The notes under the pieces: model-generated
Seen by the model: only the letters and a program-made list of their open reading frames with translations
Told to the model about the DNA's origin: nothing
Database searches by the model: none
Assembly (NCBI RefSeq): GCF_018332715.1
Contig: NZ_BOQP01000003.1
Coordinates: forward strand, 62,001-126,000
Origin: Winogradskya consettensis
GTDB taxonomy: Bacteria > Actinomycetota > Actinomycetes > Mycobacteriales > Micromonosporaceae
Direction: 5' to 3'
DNA length: 64,000 bases
Position numbers and translations under genes: made by a program
In this document: positions 34,242-41,218 of the stretch, in pieces
Layout of the letters: every line of letters starts with the position of its first letter
How positions within the stretch are numbered: position 1 is the first letter of the stretch

Positions 34242-35477
34242 TTACGCGTCACCGCCTGCCATTCGGGGTTCGCCAGGGGACGCGAATCGTCCGGTGACCC
34301 GACCAGGTGTTTCGGCCAAGTGCCTCAGGCGTCGGTTGCTGTCGAAGACCTGCTTGGCGACTCGTGCACCGAGCTGCTCTTTGCGTGAGCCGGCGTAAGT
34401 GGCGAGGGTCGTGACCATGTCAGGCCATCCGTTGACCACGAAACTGGTGAGCGCTCCGACGCCGGCCGCAAGAAGTAGGTCGATGCCATCGTCGACGAGG
34501 CGGGAGTGCGCCCGAACTCCGGCGTTGCGGGCGGCGTCGACGGCGGTATCGAGTGCCCGGGTCTCGCTTGTTCGATGAGGAAGGTCGATCAGTTCTGCCA
34601 AGACCGCGGTCCGTACCAGTCGGACGTTGTCCGCCCAGAGACGGATCCGGCGATCGGCGTCTCGTTCCGCGAACCCACTGGCCCAGAGCAGTTGGGCCAT
34701 GAAACGTTCGCTGTTGGTCAGTTCGTACGGGACGGGCGGAAGATCCGCCTCCGGGAGCTCGGGAAGTAACGGGCCGCGGATCGGGTGGTGCATGACCTGG
34801 ATGCCGGCGCTACGAGCGACGAGATCGTGGTACCGGCCGCGAAGCAGGATGGACAGCACGTGGGCCCGGCTCACCAGCTCGTACAAGTCGCTGTCGGTGC
34901 CGAGCGTGGCTGCTTCCGAGGAGTGCTCCCAGGCCCGTGCCAGCTCTTGGTCGCCGACTTCAAGGACCGCGGACAACGGCGCACGGAGGCTGAGGTCGAA
35001 CAAGCCGCCGACCCGCAACGTCGTTGCCTCTCGGTTGGCGCCCAAGGCGGTGGCCAGCCATTGATCAAAACCACACTTCGGCCCGTACAGCTTGTCGGGG
35101 TCCGACATGCAGGTGTCGACGATCTGGCGGAGGCGAGTCGTGTTGTCCTGCGCCCAACGTTTGACGTCGGTAGCGGTGCGGTCCACTGTGTTCGATGGCA
35201 GTTGCGCGCTGTCGACGAGGTCGGTTACTGCCATCCGCAGGACGTCATGGGGCCCCTTGGTGGACAGGCGTCTGCTGCCTGGGCTCGGCAAAACCCGAAA
35301 CTGTCGCCCATGGACGATGCCGCAGGTGGCTTGGATGCTCGACACCGCTGACCAGCGGTAAGCATCGCGCATGGGGCCGGCGTAGCTGTTCGCCACCTCA
35401 GTGAGACTTGCCCAATCGATGAAGCCTTGAGCCACCCGGTCCTCCGTCTGGCTGTGCGCGTCTTCCGGCGCTGACAA
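34242..35477 (-). CDS. Hypothetical protein, 411 residues
   Basis: No family was recognised. It is a soluble, mostly helical protein, with VAQGFIDWASLTEVANSYAG at the N-terminus, a central region LFDLSLRAPLSAVLEVGDQE and LGTDSDLYELVSRAHVLSIL, and a C-terminal part with VDDGIDLLLAAGVGALTSFV. The last is hydrophobic enough to be a buried helix pair or a membrane hairpin. Codon use is somewhat less G/C-biased than in neighbours, as in other accessory genes here. It is divergent from the SIS-domain gene, and its end abuts repeat copy 2. Confidence 0.7.
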   Translation of the reverse strand: MSAPEDAHSQTEDRVAQGFIDWASLTEVANSYAGPMRDAYRWSAVSSIQATCGIVHGRQFRVLPSPGSRRLSTKGPHDVLRMAVTDLVDSAQLPSNTVDRTATDVKRWAQDNTTRLRQIVDTCMSDPDKLYGPKCGFDQWLATALGANREATTLRVGGLFDLSLRAPLSAVLEVGDQELARAWEHSSEAATLGTDSDLYELVSRAHVLSILLRGRYHDLVARSAGIQVMHHPIRGPLLPELPEADLPPVPYELTNSERFMAQLLWASGFAERDADRRIRLWADNVRLVRTAVLAELIDLPHRTSETRALDTAVDAARNAGVRAHSRLVDDGIDLLLAAGVGALTSFVVNGWPDMVTTLATYAGSRKEQLGARVAKQVFDSNRRLRHLAETPGRVTGRFASPGEPRMAGGDA

Positions 35478-35593
35478 GGATGCGGGGGAGCGCCATCTTC
35501 ACCCTCTGCTTCCACTTTAACCCCGGCTTGCACTACCGGGTGGAACCATGAGGGTTGTGGCACCGAAGCCCGCCAGAGATGGGAGACATCGAC

Positions 35594-36163
35594 ATGTCTA
35601 CGCACCAGAGCGTCCAAGCAGGTTGCGTCCAGGCCGTAAACGAGGTCGAACAAGTCGCCCGCGAGATGACATGGCAGCCATGGGAAGAGTTGCCGGCGCT
35701 GCTGCGTCAGGCTCGTGCCGTCTTCCTCGTCGGCAACGGGCGGAGCGGGTTCGTGGCTCGCATGGCCGCCATGCGCCTGATGCACGTCGGCCTGGCTACG
35801 CATGTCGTGGGAGAAACGACGACGCCAGCTATCGCCGCCGATGATGTCTTGATCGCGGTCTCGGGCTCAGGCTCGACCAACGCCATCGTGTACGCCGCTC
35901 GGCAGGCCACCGACAGCGGCGCGACCGTCGTCGCCGTCACCGCAAACCCCGGCTCTGACCTGGCCAAGGTCGCCAAGGTGGTCCTACTTGTCCCCGCGCC
36001 GGAGAAGACAGACCATGGCGACGCCCGAGGCTCCCAGCAGTACGCCGGCTCGCTGTTCGAGCAGGTTGTGCTGTTCGCCTTCGAAGGAGTCTTCAACTCG
36101 CTCTGGCAAGCGAGCGGAACCGACGCCGGAAAGATGTACAAGCGCCACGCGAACCTCGGCTGA
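35594..36163 (+). CDS. SIS-domain protein, 6-phospho-3-hexuloisomerase-like
   Basis: 189 residues. The SIS fold is clear: ARAVFLVGNGRSGFVARMAA, MRLMHVGLATHVVGETTTPA, DVLIAVSGSGSTNAIVYAAR and GATVVAVTANPGSDLAKVA, the arrangement of HxlB-type phosphohexuloisomerases, including LFEQVVLFAFEGVFN and the C-terminal MYKRHANL. HxlB works with hexulose-phosphate synthase in the ribulose monophosphate pathway; no HxlA gene lies nearby, so the substrate here is uncertain. ATG at 35594 follows GGGAGA by 7 bases. Confidence 0.85.
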   Translation: MSTHQSVQAGCVQAVNEVEQVAREMTWQPWEELPALLRQARAVFLVGNGRSGFVARMAAMRLMHVGLATHVVGETTTPAIAADDVLIAVSGSGSTNAIVYAARQATDSGATVVAVTANPGSDLAKVAKVVLLVPAPEKTDHGDARGSQQYAGSLFEQVVLFAFEGVFNSLWQASGTDAGKMYKRHANLG

Positions 36164-36191
36164 CCGGCCGCTTCGGACGTGAGAACCGCTG

Positions 36192-36629
36192 CTACGCGAG
36201 TCGCACCATGACCGACGATGCCATCGCGAAATTCTCTATTGCCTCGTCCAGGCTCCGCACCGCGTTCTGGAGAAAGGCGGCATCGTGAGCCACGACGGCG
36301 ACCAGTAGCTGCTGCCGTGCCAGTTCCAACTCCAATAAGGTGGTCTTCACTTCCGCGGAGGAGGGGCCCGCCTTAAGCCCACGGACGGCGGCACTGTACC
36401 GCGCGTCGTGCTCAACGAGTCGAGCCGATGAAGGAGTTCCATCTGCCGATGGTGCAGTGGCAGTCGCCCGCAGTTCTTCGGAGGATCGGATCACCTCGAC
36501 GGTCAGTTGTTTTGTCCGCAGGCCGACGGCCGCTTCCCGCCGCTCGGTTGCGCGCCGAAGGATTATCGCCGCTACTGCGGCCACGACAACCCCGGAAACG
36601 ATGAAAATCAGACCAACTCGATCGGGCAC
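36192..36629 (-). CDS. Small membrane-anchored hypothetical protein
   Basis: 145 residues. One N-terminal membrane segment (LIFIVSGVVVAAVAAIIL, about 6-23) is followed by a long helical, probably coiled-coil region (TERREAAVGLRTKQLTVEVI, TTLLELELARQQLLVAVVAH). No family recognised. It faces the SIS gene, with 28 bases between the two stop codons. Confidence 0.6.
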   Translation of the reverse strand: MPDRVGLIFIVSGVVVAAVAAIILRRATERREAAVGLRTKQLTVEVIRSSEELRATATAPSADGTPSSARLVEHDARYSAAVRGLKAGPSSAEVKTTLLELELARQQLLVAVVAHDAAFLQNAVRSLDEAIENFAMASSVMVRLA

Positions 36630-37010
36630 TCCGAACCGCCCCTCAAGGTCATCCCTGTGTTTGCCCTCGGCGCCGACTGTACTGACCAGCTCTCAACTTT
36701 CCCGAGAAGGTCTTCTGCAGGAATGCCTGAGCAAGTCCATCACCGACTCGGGTGGCGTACAACACGCTATCCGTTCCACGCGCCTGACACCTGGTCTCGC
36801 AACACCTAGTCTAACTATGCCGCCGGTGCGGCGGTGGGCGCCGCGGAGGGTGTAAGCCAGGAGTTGTTCCCAGGTGGTGGTGGCGATCATGCGGGCTCAT
36901 CGGCGGGCGCGGGTGGCGCATGCCTACTACTACTGAGGTGTTTGATCTTTCGGGGTTGGGTAACGGTAGGGTCTCACCCGCGCCGGGCGTCCGCTCGGTG
37001 GTTCCCTACA
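36630..37010. other. Intergenic region, nothing recognised
   Basis: About 380 bases. Short open frames lack ribosome sites and family signatures. The right end must carry the promoter of the small gene at 37027. Confidence 0.45.
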
Positions 37011-37026
37011 GTGAGGAACGCATGCA

Positions 37027-37251
37027 ATGGCGATCTCCGTGAACCTCGACGCTGCTCTGGTCAAGGCCTACGAGTCCACTCCGCTGGCCGAGCTGGTCAA
37101 CGCTCCCGTCACCGCGCTTGCGGGGGTCAGCGACGCGGACGGTGAGGCGCTGCAGAAGGCGTTCAACATCAAGACGGTTGGCGACCTCGCCGGCAACAAG
37201 TACATCAAGGCCGCTCAGGCGATCGCGGAACTGAGCCGCATCTCCAAGTAG
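37027..37251 (+). CDS. Small helix-hairpin-helix-like protein
   Basis: 74 residues from ATG at 37027, 8 bases after GTGAGGAA. The C-terminal two thirds (ALAGVSDADGEALQKAFNIK, TVGDLAGNKYIKAAQAIAEL) follow the HhH pattern seen in DUF4332-type and DNA-binding hairpins. The protein is acidic at the N-terminus and basic near the end. It is a stand-alone gene with its own strong terminator, suggesting high expression. Function unknown. Confidence 0.8.
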   Translation: MAISVNLDAALVKAYESTPLAELVNAPVTALAGVSDADGEALQKAFNIKTVGDLAGNKYIKAAQAIAELSRISK

Positions 37252-37261
37252 GCCCCGACGG

Positions 37262-37297
37262 CGGCAGGTGTGGCGGGAACGTCACACCTGCCGTTTT
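37262..37297 (+). terminator. Rho-independent terminator
   Basis: CGGCAGGTGTG and CACACCTGCCG form an 11-base stem with a 10-base loop followed by TTTT. One of the few classical terminators in the window. Confidence 0.85.
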
Positions 37298-37767
37298 CAG
37301 TTGAGCGTCAGTACGTCACCCGCGTGAATCGCCGCGGCAGTGTCAACGGCGATGGTGGTCTTCCCCGCGCCGGAGCCGGAATGGAACTCGATCGCCCGGA
37401 TCACCGCGCCGGTCAGTTCGTCGCCGACGTGGAGTGGGTCGCCCTCCAGGATCCCGGTGACGAAGAGCCAGGCACGGCCGGAGATCCGGTCGGTTCTCTC
37501 AACCACAAATCGGGTCCTTCTGAGGACCCACACTCTCCCTACCTCTACAAGTACGCCGTCAGCGCGATCGACTACCAAAATTGTCTCGCCCGTCCGCTCG
37601 GTTCGAGGCGTGGGGAAGTCGACGCTCAGGACGCGAATGGGCTGACCGGTGGCGGCGTCACGTAAGCGGGGGATGCCGGTGAATTCGACGGACCTGCCCA
37701 CGACGATGAGGCCTCCGCGGGCGGGGACGTCGTGTACCTCGGTGATGACGAATTGCGGGGCGCCCAT
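37297..37767 (-). CDS. Hypothetical beta-rich protein
   Basis: 156 residues from ATG at 37767. The pattern is beta-rich, with FVITEVHDVPARGGLIVVGR and IPRLRDAATGQPIRVLSVDF at the start and VGDELTGAVIRAIEFHSG then HAGDVLTLN at the end; the second half resembles the beta-barrel domain 2 of translation GTPases. The segment SGSGAGKTT looks like a P-loop but lacks the proper spacing. No function assigned. It is divergent from the epimerase gene across 49 bases. Confidence 0.65.
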   Translation of the reverse strand: MGAPQFVITEVHDVPARGGLIVVGRSVEFTGIPRLRDAATGQPIRVLSVDFPTPRTERTGETILVVDRADGVLVEVGRVWVLRRTRFVVERTDRISGRAWLFVTGILEGDPLHVGDELTGAVIRAIEFHSGSGAGKTTIAVDTAAAIHAGDVLTLN

Positions 37768-37816
37768 GGCGTGCCAGGATAGGGCTGAAGACCGCCGCGG
37801 ACCAAGGGAGAACGGC

Positions 37817-38677
37817 ATGCCTCGTGTTGTTGTTACGGGTGGGGCGGGGAAGCTTGGGCGGGCGGTGGTCTCGGAGCTTGTCGCGTACGGATGGGATGTT
37901 GTTGTTTTTGATCGGGTGAGGCCGGCCGGGGCGGAGGCGGCGGGGGTGGTGTTCGTTCCCGTTGATCTGACGGAGTACGGGCAGGTGCTCGACGCCATGC
38001 ACGGGGTGGAGGAGCGGTACAGCGGGGTTGATGCGCTGGTGCATCTCGCGGCGATTCCGGCTCCGGGGATTGCGCCTGATCAGGTGACGTTCAGCAACAA
38101 CATGAACTCCAGTTTCCACGTGGTGACGGCGGCCCGGCGGGTTGGCGTACGGAATATCGTGTGGGCTTCCAGTGAGACCGTGCTGGGTTTGCCGTTTGAT
38201 GTTCCGCCGCCCTACATTCCGGTGGACGAGGGGTACGCGCCGCGGCCCGAGTCAACGTATTCGCTGGTCAAGACGCTGGAGGAGCGGATGGCCGGGGAGC
38301 TTTGCCGGTGGGATCCGTCGTTGAAGATGATCGGGCTGCGGTTCTCGAATGTGATGGAGCCGGGCGACTATGCGGCGTTCCCGTCGTTCGATGCCGATGC
38401 GCAGCTGCGGAAGTGGAATCTGTGGGGCTACATCGACGCCCGCGATGGTGCGCAGGCGACGCGGCTGGCCTTGGAGAGCACCGCAACGGGCGCCGAGGTC
38501 TACATCATCGCCAATGCGGACACAGTGATGTCGCGGCCCAATGCGGAATTGGTCGCCGAGGTGTTCCCGGGGGTGGAGATCCGCGGTGAGCTCGGGGTCA
38601 ACGACACCTTGTTGTCGATCGACAAGGCTCGTCGCGACCTGGGCTACGCGCCGCGCTACAGCTGGCGCGACGAATAG
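37817..38677 (+). CDS. NAD-dependent epimerase/dehydratase (extended SDR)
   Basis: 286 residues. The Rossmann motif is TGGAGKLG at residues 8-15, the SDR active-site pair is in TYSLVK (Tyr-x-x-x-Lys), preceded by NIVWASSET, and ALVHLAAIPAPG is the usual second motif. Cofactor is NAD(P); the substrate is likely a nucleotide sugar or uronate derivative, but this cannot be fixed. ATG at 37817 follows AAGGGAGAA by 4 bases; in-frame codons upstream belong to the intergenic gap. The last codons begin a 13-base tandem repeat. Confidence 0.9.
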   Translation: MPRVVVTGGAGKLGRAVVSELVAYGWDVVVFDRVRPAGAEAAGVVFVPVDLTEYGQVLDAMHGVEERYSGVDALVHLAAIPAPGIAPDQVTFSNNMNSSFHVVTAARRVGVRNIVWASSETVLGLPFDVPPPYIPVDEGYAPRPESTYSLVKTLEERMAGELCRWDPSLKMIGLRFSNVMEPGDYAAFPSFDADAQLRKWNLWGYIDARDGAQATRLALESTATGAEVYIIANADTVMSRPNAELVAEVFPGVEIRGELGVNDTLLSIDKARRDLGYAPRYSWRDE

Positions 38678-38716
38678 GCGCGGCGAGTAGAGGCGGCGAG
38701 TAGGCGCGGCGAGTAG
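38665..38716. repeat. Four tandem 13-base repeats at the epimerase stop codon
   Basis: Units: GCGCGACGAATAG, GCGCGGCGAGTAG, AGGCGGCGAGTAG, GCGCGGCGAGTAG. The first unit is the end of the epimerase gene including its TAG, and the next three are noncoding copies. It looks like slippage expansion of the gene end. Confidence 0.85.
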
Positions 38717-38743
38717 GTCTGCAGTGGATGGCACGGGGTTGAG

Positions 38744-38817
38744 CAGCGCGGACGGGACTTGAACCCGCAAATTCCCGGGTGAAAGCCGGGTGACTCTACC
38801 TGTTCGTCCACCGCGCC
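38744..38817 (-). tRNA. tRNA-Glu (anticodon TTC)
   Basis: Acceptor GGCGCGG pairs with CCGCGCT (first pair G-T), anticodon arm CCCGG-CTTTCAC-CCGGG gives TTC, T arm GCGGG-TTCAAGT-CCCGT. Last gene of the array in transcription order. No CCA encoded. Confidence 0.85.
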
Positions 38818-38831
38818 TCGGGCGACGATCG

Positions 38832-38905
38832 TGTTCCGACCTGGATTTGAACCAGGGTCCTCCGTCTTGTCGAAACGGCGCTCTACCAAGCTGAGCCATC
38901 GGAAC
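38832..38905 (-). tRNA. tRNA with anticodon GAC (Val by anticodon), atypical loop
   Basis: Acceptor GTTCCGA/TCGGAAC and T arm CCTGG-TTCAAAT-CCAGG are perfect. The anticodon arm is CCGTT-TCGACAA-GACGG, giving GAC but with C instead of the near-invariant T at position 33. Identity as Val rests on the anticodon alone. Confidence 0.75.
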
Positions 38906-38908
38906 GGG

Positions 38909-38981
38909 AGCGGGAGCCGGATTTGAACCGGCGATCTCGGGCTTATGAGGCCCGCGAGCACTCCGAGCTGCTCTGTCCCGC
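38909..38981 (-). tRNA. tRNA-Met (anticodon CAT)
   Basis: Anticodon arm CGGGC-CTCATAA-GCCCG gives CAT; T arm GCCGG-TTCAAAT-CCGGC. Acceptor GCGGGAC/CTCCCGC has a C-C mismatch at the inner pair. It could be an elongator Met or a CAT-Ile tRNA that needs lysidine. Confidence 0.8.
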
Positions 38982-38983
38982 AG

Positions 38984-39056
38984 TGCGCCGTGCAGGGCTC
39001 GAACCTGCGACAAGCCGATTAAAAGTCGGCCGCTCTACCAGCTGAGCTAACGGCGC
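38984..39056 (-). tRNA. tRNA-Lys (anticodon TTT)
   Basis: Acceptor GCGCCGT/ACGGCGC, D arm GCTC...GAGC, anticodon arm GCCGA-CTTTTAA-TCGGC, T arm GCAGG-TTCGAGC-CCTGC. All stems are paired. Confidence 0.92.
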
Positions 39057-39097
39057 TTGCTGTGTCTTGCCTTGCAGAAAAGGCGGGCCTTGTGTTG

Positions 39098-39186
39098 CGG
39101 AGGAGGGCGGGGTCGAACCGCCACGGGTGTTGAGCCCCAACCGTTTTCGAGACGGTGGCCGGCGCCGGCTGTCGGCTGGCTCCTCC
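39098..39186 (-). tRNA. tRNA-Ser (anticodon CGA)
   Basis: 89 bases with a long variable arm, as expected for Ser. Acceptor GGAGGAG/CTCCTCC with G discriminator, anticodon arm ACCGT-CTCGAAA-ACGGT, T arm GGCGG-TTCGACC-CCGCC. Confidence 0.9.
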
Positions 39187-39237
39187 CTGTGAAGCTTGCG
39201 AAATCTCGACTGTTCAGCCGCGGAATTGCGGAAAACG

Positions 39238-39311
39238 TGTCCCCAGCAGGATTCGAACCTGCGGCCTCGACGTTCGTAGCGTCGCGCGCTGTCCAGCTGC
39301 GCCATGGGGAC
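39238..39311 (-). tRNA. tRNA-Arg (anticodon ACG)
   Basis: Acceptor GTCCCCA/TGGGGAC, anticodon arm CGACG-CTACGAA-CGTCG, T arm GCAGG-TTCGAAT-CCTGC. The A34 would be converted to inosine by TadA. Confidence 0.93.
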
Positions 39312-39315
39312 CTTG

Positions 39316-39387
39316 CGCCGACGACGGGGATCGAACCCGCGACCTTCCGCTCGACAGGCGGACGCTCTACCACTGAGCTACATCGAC
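39316..39387 (-). tRNA. tRNA-Asp (anticodon GTC)
   Basis: Acceptor GTCGATG pairs with CGTCGGC with two wobbles, anticodon arm TCCGC-CTGTCGA-GCGGA, T arm GCGGG-TTCGATC-CCCGT, G discriminator. Confidence 0.9.
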
Positions 39388-39425
39388 AAGTTTCAAGAGG
39401 GGCTACATCAGCAAACCGTGCTGCG

Positions 39426-39498
39426 TACCCGGAGGGGGATTCGAACCCTCAACCTTCCGACCCTGAATCGGACGCCTCTGCCATTGGGCTACCCGGGC
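39426..39498 (-). tRNA. tRNA with anticodon CAG (Leu by anticodon) but short variable arm
   Basis: Anticodon arm TCCGA-TTCAGGG-TCGGA gives CAG. Acceptor GCCCGGG/TCCGGGT has two wobbles, and the T stem GAGGG/CCCCC has one A-C mismatch. Leu tRNAs in bacteria normally carry a long variable arm; this one, at 73 bases, does not. Confidence 0.75.
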
Positions 39499-39549
39499 TT
39501 GACACTGAGCCGGCGACAAACCGGCAAGCTGCCGGCGAGAACCGGCAAG

Positions 39550-39623
39550 CTGCGAGCGGAGGACTCGAACCTCCAACCTCCCGGTTCAGAGCCGGGCGTG
39601 CTGCCAGATTGCACCAGCTCGCA
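39550..39623 (-). tRNA. tRNA-Gln (anticodon CTG)
   Basis: Acceptor TGCGAGC/GCTCGCA, anticodon arm CCCGG-CTCTGAA-CCGGG, T arm GGAGG-TTCGAGT-CCTCC, G discriminator. Confidence 0.92.
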
Positions 39624-39628
39624 TCGCG

Positions 39629-39699
39629 AGCGGCTGCGGGGAGTCGAACCCCGGTATCCGCCATGGCAAGGCGGCGCACTGCCGTTGTGCTACAGCCGC
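39629..39699 (-). tRNA. tRNA-Gly (anticodon GCC)
   Basis: 71 bases. Acceptor GCGGCTG/CAGCCGC, anticodon arm CCGCC-TTGCCAT-GGCGG, T arm CGGGG-TTCGACT-CCCCG. Confidence 0.93.
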
Positions 39700-39700
39700 G

Positions 39701-39774
39701 TCGTCCGTCCGGGGGTCGAACCCGGTCTTTCGGATCGAGAGTCCGATGGTCTACCCACCTCAGCCTCACGGACG
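39701..39774 (-). tRNA. tRNA-Glu (anticodon CTC)
   Basis: Acceptor CGTCCGT/ACGGACG is perfect but starts with C rather than the usual G. Anticodon arm TCGGA-CTCTCGA-TCCGA, T arm CCGGG-TTCGACC-CCCGG. The D stem is weakly paired. Confidence 0.82.
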
Positions 39775-39843
39775 TATTCTGCCGCCATTAAAATCGGCGG
39801 CAGGCATGTGCCATCCACTGTTTAATTACCAAATAGCAAAGCG

Positions 39844-39915
39844 CACGGGTGACAGGAATCGAACCTGCAACCTTCGGATTTGGAGGCCGGTGCTCTACCG
39901 TTGAGCTACACCCGT
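39844..39915 (-). tRNA. tRNA-Trp (anticodon CCA)
   Basis: Acceptor ACGGGTG/CACCCGT, D arm GCTC...GAGC, T arm GCAGG-TTCGATT-CCTGT, G discriminator. The anticodon loop CTCCAAA gives CCA, but the anticodon stem CCGGC/TCCGA has only three good pairs. First gene of the array in transcription order. Confidence 0.8.
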
Positions 39916-39923
39916 AGGGTACG

Positions 39924-39958
39924 AAAAAGCCGCCCCGTCCTCGGCTGAGGTGGGCGGC
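39924..39958 (-). terminator. Rho-independent terminator after the 50-codon gene
   Basis: On the minus strand GCCGCCC...GGGCGGC (with an inner CCTC/GAGG stem) is followed by TTTTT. It ends 9 bases before the 5' end of tRNA-Trp, so it separates the small gene from the array or acts as a processing or attenuation point. Confidence 0.75.
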
Positions 39959-39980
39959 GCAGACGCAGACTAAATCTGCT

Positions 39981-40133
39981 CTACCCGCACCATCGCTCCA
40001 GCTCACGGCCCTGCAGCGAGAGACCTCGCAGCGACCGACCTCGCAGTGATCGCCAGACCAGGGACTGTTCGACGAGAGACTGATCGACCGACACGACGGA
40101 CCATTTATCCTGCTGCGACCCGTTCTGCGACAT
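39981..40133 (-). CDS. 50-residue protein with internal repeat, upstream of the tRNA array
   Basis: ATG at 40133 lies 9 bases after GAGGGGAG, a strong ribosome site. The peptide starts MSQNGSQQDKWSVVSVDQSL and contains SLRGR-SLRGL-SLQGR, three 5-residue repeats encoded by a 15-base DNA repeat, and ends ELERWCG. A rho-independent terminator follows. No family recognised and no signal peptide seen. The combination of ribosome site, open frame and terminator makes it a likely real small gene. Confidence 0.6.
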   Translation of the reverse strand: MSQNGSQQDKWSVVSVDQSLVEQSLVWRSLRGRSLRGLSLQGRELERWCG

Positions 40134-40238
40134 GGCGTTCAACTCCCCTCAAGTGACTGTCCCCATCAGCGTCGTTCGCCGCCGATGGATACAGCTTGCA
40201 CCATGTCGCGCCGCAGCGCCAGTGAATAAAATGGCGAC

Positions 40239-40880
40239 ATGCTTTTCACAGCTGGACAGCGCATTGTTTTCATCGGCGACAGCATCACCGACTGCGACCG
40301 GCGGGGTGCGGCCGCGCCCTATGGGGACGGCTACGTCGATCTGGTTCGCAGCTTTGTGACCGCCCGCCAGCCCGAGCTCGGCCTGACGTGGGTCAACCGG
40401 GGAGTCGGCGGCGACACCGTCCGGGATCTGGCCGCGCGGTGGGAGGTCGATGCGATCGGGACCGCTCCGGACTGGCTGTCGGTCATGATCGGGATCAACG
40501 ACATCTGGCATGCCTTCGGCAGCCACCCCGACAGAGCAGTGCCCATCGATGAGTACGCGAAGACGTTGCGTGACCTGCTCCGGACGGCAGTCGACCGTAC
40601 GGGTTGCCGGCTCATCGTCGCCGAGCCGTACATCATCGAACCCGATCGTGGCGAGCCGCAGCGCGCGGAAACCGATCGTTACTGCGTCGTCGTGCGGGAG
40701 ATCGCGGCCGAGTTCGATGCCGTTGCCATCCGTACCCAGGATGCGTTCGACGAGGTGCTGCGTTCGACGGCGGCACGGGACTGGGCCGAGGACCGGATTC
40801 ATCCGAACCGGCCCGGGCATGCGGTGATCGCGGAGGCGTACTTCAGCGCGCTGAAAGGCGTACCGACAATAGGGGCCTAA
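40239..40880 (+). CDS. SGNH/GDSL hydrolase
   Basis: 213 residues with all four SGNH blocks: GDSIT with the nucleophile Ser (about residue 15), NRGVGGDT, MIGINDIWH (Asn), and DRIHPN with the Asp-x-x-His pair near the C-terminus. It is a cytosolic esterase or carbohydrate deacetylase of the rhamnogalacturonan-acetylesterase-like type. No signal peptide. Nearby secreted glycanases make a deacetylase role plausible, but this is inference. The end overlaps the converging sigma-like gene by 4 bases. Confidence 0.92.
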   Translation: MLFTAGQRIVFIGDSITDCDRRGAAAPYGDGYVDLVRSFVTARQPELGLTWVNRGVGGDTVRDLAARWEVDAIGTAPDWLSVMIGINDIWHAFGSHPDRAVPIDEYAKTLRDLLRTAVDRTGCRLIVAEPYIIEPDRGEPQRAETDRYCVVVREIAAEFDAVAIRTQDAFDEVLRSTAARDWAEDRIHPNRPGHAVIAEAYFSALKGVPTIGA

Positions 40881-41218
40881 CCCAGGATGCGGGTGAGGAT
40901 CAGGCGGTTGTCCTCTTCTTCGAGGTGGGCGCCGGAGGTGACCACCCGGTGGCGTTCGGCGGCCCGGTGGGCGGCAACCGCGGTGACCCAGGCGGGGATG
41001 TCGTCGTTCTGCGTGTGGTAGCGAGCCAGCCACCAGACCTCGACGAACGTGGCCTGCACGACCGCTTCGACGTCGTGGGGGTGGGAGAGGACCCGCTGGA
41101 TCTCGCGGTAGGCGGCCTCGCACAGGGCGCCGTACAGCATGCGAAGGGCCGCGGGATCCCCGGCCGCTATGCGGCTGACCAGGCTCTGGTGCAGGCTCTG
41201 GTCGGACAGCATGGTCAT
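40877..41218 (-). CDS. Sigma-70 region 2-only protein
   Basis: 113 residues. They match region 2 of ECF sigma factors: RIAAGDPAALRMLYGALCEA, then HDVEAVVQATFVEVWWLARY and IPAWVTAVAAHRAAERHR. No region 4 follows; the protein ends after about 30 acidic-to-mixed residues (HLEEEDNRLILTRILG). A stand-alone region 2 could be a truncated sigma, an RNA-polymerase-binding decoy, or one half of a split sigma. No partner with region 4 alone lies next to it. Frame and codon bias are intact, so it is not an obvious recent pseudogene. Confidence 0.75.
   Translation of the reverse strand: MTMLSDQSLHQSLVSRIAAGDPAALRMLYGALCEAAYREIQRVLSHPHDVEAVVQATFVEVWWLARYHTQNDDIPAWVTAVAAHRAAERHRVVTSGAHLEEEDNRLILTRILG

Noticed and set aside
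37297..37767. P-loop-like SGSGAGKTT in a small protein
   Set aside because: The spacing does not fit G-x4-GK-[ST], the segment lies near the C-terminus of a beta-rich domain, and no Walker B follows.
39057..39791. Open frames of 100-240 codons across the tRNA array
   Set aside because: They translate tRNA genes and their spacers; the recurring G-F-E-P-A and similar peptides are artefacts of tRNA T arms.
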